A stretch of 64,000 nucleotides of DNA, from contig NZ_VMDU01000013.1 of NCBI RefSeq assembly GCF_008271465.1, forward strand, positions 16,666 through 80,665, read 5' to 3'. Source of the DNA: Tabrizicola flagellatus (lineage in GTDB: Bacteria; Pseudomonadota; Alphaproteobacteria; Rhodobacterales; Rhodobacteraceae). The position numbers and the translations under genes are program-made. A model generated the notes under the pieces. The model had not been told where the DNA came from. It saw only the letters and a list, made by a program, of their open reading frames with translations, and did no database searches. Positions within the stretch are counted from its first letter, which is position 1; each line of letters opens with the position of its first letter. Below, in pieces: positions 59,948 through 64,000 of the stretch.

Positions 59948-61972
59948 ATGTCGAAAGATCCCCTTCTCCAGCCCTATCGCCTGAAGCATCTGACCTTGCG
60001 CAACCGGATCATCACCACAAGCCACGAACCGGCCTACGGTGATGACGGGCTGCCGAAGGACCGCTATCGGCTCTACCATCTCGAGCGGGCGAAGGCCGGG
60101 GTGGCGATGGTGATGACGGCGGGTTCGGCCAGCGTCAGCCGCGACAGTCCGCCGGTCTTCTCGAACCTCCTCGTCTGGAAGGACGAGGTGGTGCCGTGGA
60201 TGAGGCGGCTGGTGGACGACTGCCACGAGGCCGGGGCGGCGGTGATGATCCAGCTGTCGCATCTCGGCCGGCGGACACGCTGGGACAAGGGCGACTGGCT
60301 GCCGGTGATCTCCGCGACCCACGACCGCGAGCCTGCACACAGGGCAACGCCGAAACCGGCCGAGGACTGGGACATCGCCCGCATCATCCGAGACTACGCC
60401 GATGCGGCGGAGCGGATGAAGGCGGCAGGGGTGGACGGGATCGAGTTCCTCTGCCACGGCCACCTGCTGGATCAGTTCATGTCGCCGCTGACCAACAGTC
60501 TGCCCGCCCCCTATGGCGGCAGCCTGGAAAACCGCGCCCGGCTGACGCTGGAGATGGTGGCCGCCGTGCGCGAGCGGGTCGGGCCCGAGATCATCCTCGG
60601 CCTGCGCTATGGCGTGGACGAGATGGAGCCCGGCGGCATCGACATCGAGAAAGGCGTGGCGCTGGGAAAGCTGTTCCGCGACAGCGGGATGGTGGATTAC
60701 CTGAACATCAACCGCAGCCGGATCCACACCGATCCGGCGATGACGGACCTGATCCCGGTGCAGGGCATGCGGTCCGCTCCGCACCTGGACTTCGCAGGCC
60801 GCATCCGGGTCGAGGTCGGGATGCCGGTGATCCATGCCTCGCGCATCCCGGACGTGGCCACGGCCCGGCATGCGGTGGCCACCGGTCAGGTCGATCTGGT
60901 GGGGATGACGCGGGCCCACATGGCCGACCCGCATATCGTGCGGAAGATCGTCGAGGGCCGTGAGGACGACATCCGGCCCTGCGTCGGCGCGACCTATTGC
61001 CTGGACCGCATCTATCAGGGGGGCATGGCGCTCTGCATCCACAACCCCTCGACAGGGCGCGAGGCGACGCAGCCGCACCAGATCGAGAAGGCCGGGGTCA
61101 GGAAGAAGGTCGTCGTTGTCGGCGCCGGTCCCGCGGGGCTCGAGGCCGCGCGGGTGGCGGGAGAGCGGGGGCACGCGGTGGTCGTCTTCGAGGTCGCCGA
61201 CAAGCCCGGCGGGCAGGTCCGGCTGACGGCCCAGTCGAAGCGGCGGGCCGAGATGATCGGGATCATCGACTGGCGGCTGGCGCAGTGTCAGCGGCTGGGG
61301 GTGGAGTTTCGCTTCAACACCTGGGCCGAGGCCGAGGATGTCCTGGCCGAGGCGCCGGACGTGGTGGTGATCGCGACGGGGGGAATGCCGACGACGGGGC
61401 TTCTGGCCGAAGGGAACGAGCTGGTGGTCTCGGCCTGGGACATCCTGTCGGGCGACGCCAAGCCTGGCGAGAACGTGCTGATCTATGACGAGGCCGGGGA
61501 CCATGCCGCCCTGCAAGCGGCGCAGGTGATCGCCGAGGCCGGCGGCAAGGTCGAGGTGATGACGCGCGACCGGACCTTCTCGCCCGAGGTGATGGGGATG
61601 AACCTGGTCCCCTACATGCGCGCGCTGCAGGACAAGGCGGTGACCTTCACGGTGACCTACCGGCTCGACGCGGTGCGGCGGGCGGGGAACCGGCTGGAGG
61701 CGGTGATCGGGTCGGATTACATGAAGCTCGACAAGACGCAGCTCCACGATCAGGTGGTGGTGAACGCCGGGACGCAGCCGCTCGCCGACCTCTACTTCGC
61801 GCTGAAACCGGTCTCGGGGAACAGGGGGGCGGTCGATTACGATGCCCTGATCGACGGGAGGCCGCAGCCGGCGGTGGAGGGGTTCCAGCTGTTCCGCATC
61901 GGCGACGCGGTGGAGGCGAGGAACACCCACGCGGCGATCTATGATGCGCTGCGGCTGGTGCGGACCGTCTGA
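59948..61972 (+). CDS. Trimethylamine-dehydrogenase-like NADH:flavin oxidoreductase
   Basis: A 674-residue two-part enzyme: an N-terminal old-yellow-enzyme TIM barrel (1-370) and a C-terminal FAD/NAD-binding module (VVVVGAGPAGLEAARV from about 387). It resembles enzymes that demethylate N-methylproline, stachydrine or other methylated amines. Fe-S ligands C345, C351 and C363 align with trimethylamine dehydrogenase, but its fourth, position 348, is Ala (RPCVGATYC). I recall this Ala in close relatives. ATG 59948 gives the normal MSKDPLLQPYRLKHL start. Diverges from a TetR gene. Confidence 0.87.
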   Translation: MSKDPLLQPYRLKHLTLRNRIITTSHEPAYGDDGLPKDRYRLYHLERAKAGVAMVMTAGSASVSRDSPPVFSNLLVWKDEVVPWMRRLVDDCHEAGAAVMIQLSHLGRRTRWDKGDWLPVISATHDREPAHRATPKPAEDWDIARIIRDYADAAERMKAAGVDGIEFLCHGHLLDQFMSPLTNSLPAPYGGSLENRARLTLEMVAAVRERVGPEIILGLRYGVDEMEPGGIDIEKGVALGKLFRDSGMVDYLNINRSRIHTDPAMTDLIPVQGMRSAPHLDFAGRIRVEVGMPVIHASRIPDVATARHAVATGQVDLVGMTRAHMADPHIVRKIVEGREDDIRPCVGATYCLDRIYQGGMALCIHNPSTGREATQPHQIEKAGVRKKVVVVGAGPAGLEAARVAGERGHAVVVFEVADKPGGQVRLTAQSKRRAEMIGIIDWRLAQCQRLGVEFRFNTWAEAEDVLAEAPDVVVIATGGMPTTGLLAEGNELVVSAWDILSGDAKPGENVLIYDEAGDHAALQAAQVIAEAGGKVEVMTRDRTFSPEVMGMNLVPYMRALQDKAVTFTVTYRLDAVRRAGNRLEAVIGSDYMKLDKTQLHDQVVVNAGTQPLADLYFALKPVSGNRGAVDYDALIDGRPQPAVEGFQLFRIGDAVEARNTHAAIYDALRLVRTV

Positions 61973-62022
61973 GCCTGTGATGCCCGGGGCCGCCGAGGTC
62001 CCGGGTCAGGCCCGGGACGGGG

Positions 62023-62430
62023 TCACGGCTTCTTCCGGCAGTAGAGTTCCATCCGGTGATGGACGATCTCGTAGCCGAGTTCGGCGGCGATCTGGCGCTG
62101 GAGTTCCTCGATCTTCTCGGAGCGGAACTCGATGATCGCGCCGGTATCTAGATCGACGATGTGGTCGTGGTGGGGGGCGTCGGCGACCTCGTACCGCGCG
62201 CCGCCGTTTTCGAGGGCGAGCCGCAGGACCACCCCCTCCCGTTCCAGGACCGAGAGGGTGCGGTAGACGGTGGCCAGCGACAGGCTGTCGTCGAGGGTCC
62301 GGGCGCGGCGGTGAAGCTCGGCCGCGTCGGGGTGGTCGTCGGCCTCGGTCAGGACCTTGAGGAGCGCCTCGCGCTGGCGGGTCACGCGGACGCCGGTCTC
62401 GCGGAGGGCCTGTTTCGGGGTCGGTTTCAT
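62023..62430 (-). CDS. Fur family metalloregulator (Fur/Mur type)
   Basis: A 135-residue protein with the winged HTH at about 12-67 (ATVYRTLSVLEREG), the metal site HHDH (87-90) and further His at 124-125. It has a single cysteine, so the zinc CxxC pairs of classical Fur are missing; alphaproteobacterial Fur-like proteins of this form often respond to manganese (Mur). A 63-base repeat lies 50 bases upstream of its start. Which metal it senses cannot be told. Confidence 0.9.
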   Translation of the reverse strand: MKPTPKQALRETGVRVTRQREALLKVLTEADDHPDAAELHRRARTLDDSLSLATVYRTLSVLEREGVVLRLALENGGARYEVADAPHHDHIVDLDTGAIIEFRSEKIEELQRQIAAELGYEIVHHRMELYCRKKP

Positions 62431-62479
62431 GGCGCCGAATGGTAGCGGGACCGGGGAACGGGGTCAAATCCCGCAGATG

Positions 62480-62542
62480 TGTCCACGGTGGACAATCTCT
62501 GAGATTCTTTTGATTTCAATGATTTAAGATTTTCCGTTAGGG
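62480..62542 (-). repeat. 63-base conserved intergenic element, copy 2
   Basis: Read on the minus strand it begins CCCTAAC, carries TCATTGAAATCA and TCAGA, and ends in TGTCCACCGTGGACA, exactly the layout and length of copy 1 at 35168-35230. Here it lies in the 151-base gap between the end of the luciferase-like gene and the start of the Fur-family gene, pointing toward the latter. It is markedly AT-rich outside the palindrome. Confidence 0.75.
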
Positions 62543-62581
62543 TGGTGTCAAGACTTGTGGCAAGCCCGTTTTCGCGCCGTT

Positions 62582-63580
62582 TCAGGCGGCTGCGGCGGGG
62601 GTGGTGAGGTCTGACAGGATGCTCGCGGCGATCTCCAGCGAGCGCACGCGGGCAGCATGGTCGTGCATCATGCCGGTGATCATCACTTCGTCCGGCTGAT
62701 GGCGGGCGATGAGTTCGGTGAGCTGCCGCCGGACGGTTTCGGGGGAGCCTACGGCGGAGCAGGAGAGCGCATAGCGGGCCTGGGCGAGGATCGGCGCGGG
62801 GACCTCGCTCAGGTCATGGGTCGGGCGCGGGAGCTGGCCGGGGCGGCCGCTGCGCAGGCGCGCGAAGGCGAGGAGTTGCGAGGAGCGGAGGTAGGTGGCT
62901 TCCTCGTCCGTGGCGGCGGCGGAGACGCCGACGGCCATCATCGCGTGGGGCTTCGCGAGGTGGGCGGAGGGGCGGAAGCTGCGGCGGTAGATGTCGAGGG
63001 CCTCTTCCAGGTGGGTGGGGGCGAAGTGCGAGGCGAAGGCGTAGGGGAGGCCGAGGTAGGCCGCCAGCTGCGCGCCGAAGGTGCTGGAACCGAGGATCCA
63101 GACGGGGACGTTGGTGCCGGTGCCAGGGATCGCCTGGACGGCGCCGGGGGTGTCGCCGAGATAGCCGATCAGTTCCAGCACGTCCTGCGGGAAGGTGTCT
63201 TCCTGCGCCATGTGGCGACGCAGCGCGCGAGCGGTCTGCATGTCGGTACCGGGGGCGCGGCCGAGGCCGAGGTCGATGCGACCGGGGTAGAGGGTGGCGA
63301 GGGTGCCGAATTGCTCGGCCACGACCAGGGGGGAGTGGTTCGGCAGCATGATGCCCCCTGCCCCGATGCGCATGGTCTTGGTTTGGCCCGCGACATGGCC
63401 GATCAGGACGGCGGTCGCGGCGGAGGCGATGCCGGGCATGTTGTGATGCTCGGCCAGCCAGTAGCGGTGGAAGCCCGCCTTCTCGGCGGCCTGGGCGAGC
63501 GCGACGGTGGATTGGAGCGCCTGGGCGGGGGTCTGGCCTTCGGGGATCGGGGCCAGATCGAGGTAGGAATAGTGCTGCAT
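62582..63580 (-). CDS. Luciferase-like flavin monooxygenase (LLM family)
   Basis: A 332-residue FMN/F420-type TIM barrel of the YhbW/MsnO8 group. Motifs are [13 protein letters not shown] [42 protein letters not shown] and [11 protein letters not shown] at the C-terminus. FMNH2 and oxygen are the expected co-substrates; the organic substrate is unknown. No flavin reductase is adjacent. It is upstream of the Fur-family gene on the same strand with 151 bases between. Confidence 0.9.
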   Translation of the reverse strand: MQHYSYLDLAPIPEGQTPAQALQSTVALAQAAEKAGFHRYWLAEHHNMPGIASAATAVLIGHVAGQTKTMRIGAGGIMLPNHSPLVVAEQFGTLATLYPGRIDLGLGRAPGTDMQTARALRRHMAQEDTFPQDVLELIGYLGDTPGAVQAIPGTGTNVPVWILGSSTFGAQLAAYLGLPYAFASHFAPTHLEEALDIYRRSFRPSAHLAKPHAMMAVGVSAAATDEEATYLRSSQLLAFARLRSGRPGQLPRPTHDLSEVPAPILAQARYALSCSAVGSPETVRRQLTELIARHQPDEVMITGMMHDHAARVRSLEIAASILSDLTTPAAAA

Positions 63581-63645
63581 GTGCGGCCTCCGTTCGGGAC
63601 AGAGGTAAGTATTCGGGGTGGTGGGGGGAAGGGGTTTCGTCGGGC

Positions 63646-63687
63646 GGGCGCCCCCACCCCATCCCTCCCCACGGAGGGGGGATGGAG
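63646..63687. repeat. GC-rich palindromic repeat unit, related to those in nnr
   Basis: The unit reads GCGCCCCCACCCCATCCC then TCCCCACGGAGGGGGGATGG and matches the right-hand unit of the nnr insert (14844-14887) in reverse complement over most of its length, including the CCTCCCC-ACG-GAGG hairpin core. Confidence 0.8.
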
Positions 63688-63727
63688 GCGCTTTGGGCTT
63701 GGCTTTGCGCGGGGTGGCTGGCGGCAG

Positions 63728-63780
63728 CGTAGGGTGCGCTACAGCGCACCGTCGGATGGTGCGCTGTAGCGCACCCTACG
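63728..63780. repeat. Perfect 23-base-arm hairpin
   Basis: The 23-base arms at 63728-63750 and 63758-63780 are perfect reverse complements around a seven-base GTCGGAT loop. Inner arms also contain GCGCTAC-AGCGC dyads. The outer GTAGGGTG/CACCCTAC is shared with the 14205-14244 repeat. No coding gene is adjacent except the luciferase-like gene 148 bases away. Confidence 0.9.
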
Positions 63781-63856
63781 ATGGGGATGGGTCCGGTGCT
63801 GTTGCTTGCGGCGGTGCGCCTGATGGGCCGGGCGGACCGGGGGTTTCACACCCCCG

Positions 63857-63906
63857 GACCCCCGTGGGATATTTGGGAACAGGTGAAAGGGCTTAGATGA
63901 GCCCTT
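63857..63906 (+). repeat. GGGATATTTGGGAACAG motif followed by a small hairpin
   Basis: GTGGGATATTTGGGAACAG at about 63864-63882 is a variant of the motif between ccmA and ccmB. It is followed by AAGGGCT-TAGATG-AGCCCTT at 63887-63906, a seven-base stem with a six-base loop. Confidence 0.5.
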
Positions 63907-63916
63907 AAACTGCTTG

Positions 63917-64000
63917 TGACCTGCCCCCCGGTCGTCCCTCGTTCATAACGAGAGTCCTTGGGGTTGATAGTGGTCGGTTTTGGGTTGGGCAAGTGCGCCG
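63917..64000. mobile_element. Possible left end of an IS3-type insertion sequence
   Basis: TGACCTGCCCCCCGG followed by a CTCGTT-CAT-AACGAG dyad (63938-63952) looks like the terminal TG... inverted repeat of IS3-family elements. The window ends before any transposase frame, so this is a recollection-based suggestion only. Otherwise the 63781-64000 stretch has no gene. Confidence 0.25.

Noticed and set aside
59909..61930. 673-codon minus-strand frame opposite the TMADH-like gene
   Set aside because: Shadow frame; the plus strand carries the flavin and NAD motifs.

Overview
This 64 kb window is GC-rich, gene-dense chromosomal DNA from an alphaproteobacterium, almost certainly a member of the Rhodobacteraceae/Rhodobacterales. 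The evidence is the gene order trpG-trpD-trpC-moaC-moeA-lexA-comEC-gltX-gltA, an alphaproteobacterial SOS box (GAAC-N7-GAAC) in front of lexA, the glnB-glnA pair, a ccmABCDG cytochrome c maturation run and a DMSP lyase of the DddP type. The genus cannot be fixed from sequence reading alone. There are no rRNA genes, CRISPR array, prophage or complete insertion sequence. Two valine tRNA genes are present.

Layout. 1-9.5 kb: tryptophan and molybdopterin biosynthesis, lexA, comEC, glutamyl-tRNA synthetase and citrate synthase. 9.5-16 kb: a bacterial alternative oxidase, polyamine genes (an AguB-like amidase and a PLP decarboxylase), a DUF2235 hydrolase, an Lrp regulator, and an NAD(P)HX repair enzyme whose gene carries an in-frame palindromic repeat. 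16-18 kb: glnB-glnA. 18-23 kb: a hypothetical protein, a translationally coupled three-gene operon (DUF3445/HDOD, quinone-reductase-like, alpha/beta hydrolase) and dddP. 23-27 kb: a TetR regulator between two coupled gene pairs with duplicated operators, then purB. 27-35 kb: a FliG-like protein outside any flagellar cluster, an outer membrane beta-barrel, a DMT transporter, an LpxL-like acyltransferase, a DUF1223 thioredoxin-fold protein and aconitase. 35-38 kb: ccmGDCBA on the minus strand. 38-46 kb: an N,N-dimethylformamidase-like large subunit diverging from a FAD oxidoreductase, a vanadium-haloperoxidase-like protein paired with an FG-GAP/ASPIC-UnbV protein, and a membrane-anchored Ser/Thr kinase. 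46-54 kb: a MacAB-like exporter, the two tRNA-Val genes, an HU-like protein, lon and tgt. 54-64 kb: a TetR-MFP-RND efflux operon, a TetR gene diverging from a trimethylamine-dehydrogenase-like flavoprotein, a Fur-family regulator, a luciferase-like monooxygenase, and a 420-base non-coding tail full of repeats.

The least explained structure is non-coding. Two 63-base elements, 27 kb apart, share an identical 15-base near-palindrome at one end, CCCTAAC at the other, and a conserved TCATTG..ATCA core. GC-rich palindromic repeats occur inside the NAD(P)HX repair gene and again at the right edge. Three TetR-type regulators each have a readable operator. Several genes (DddP, DUF3445, the dimethylformamidase-like protein, the TMADH-like flavoprotein) point to use of methylated sulfur and nitrogen osmolytes, but they sit in separate transcription units, so a single pathway is only an inference.
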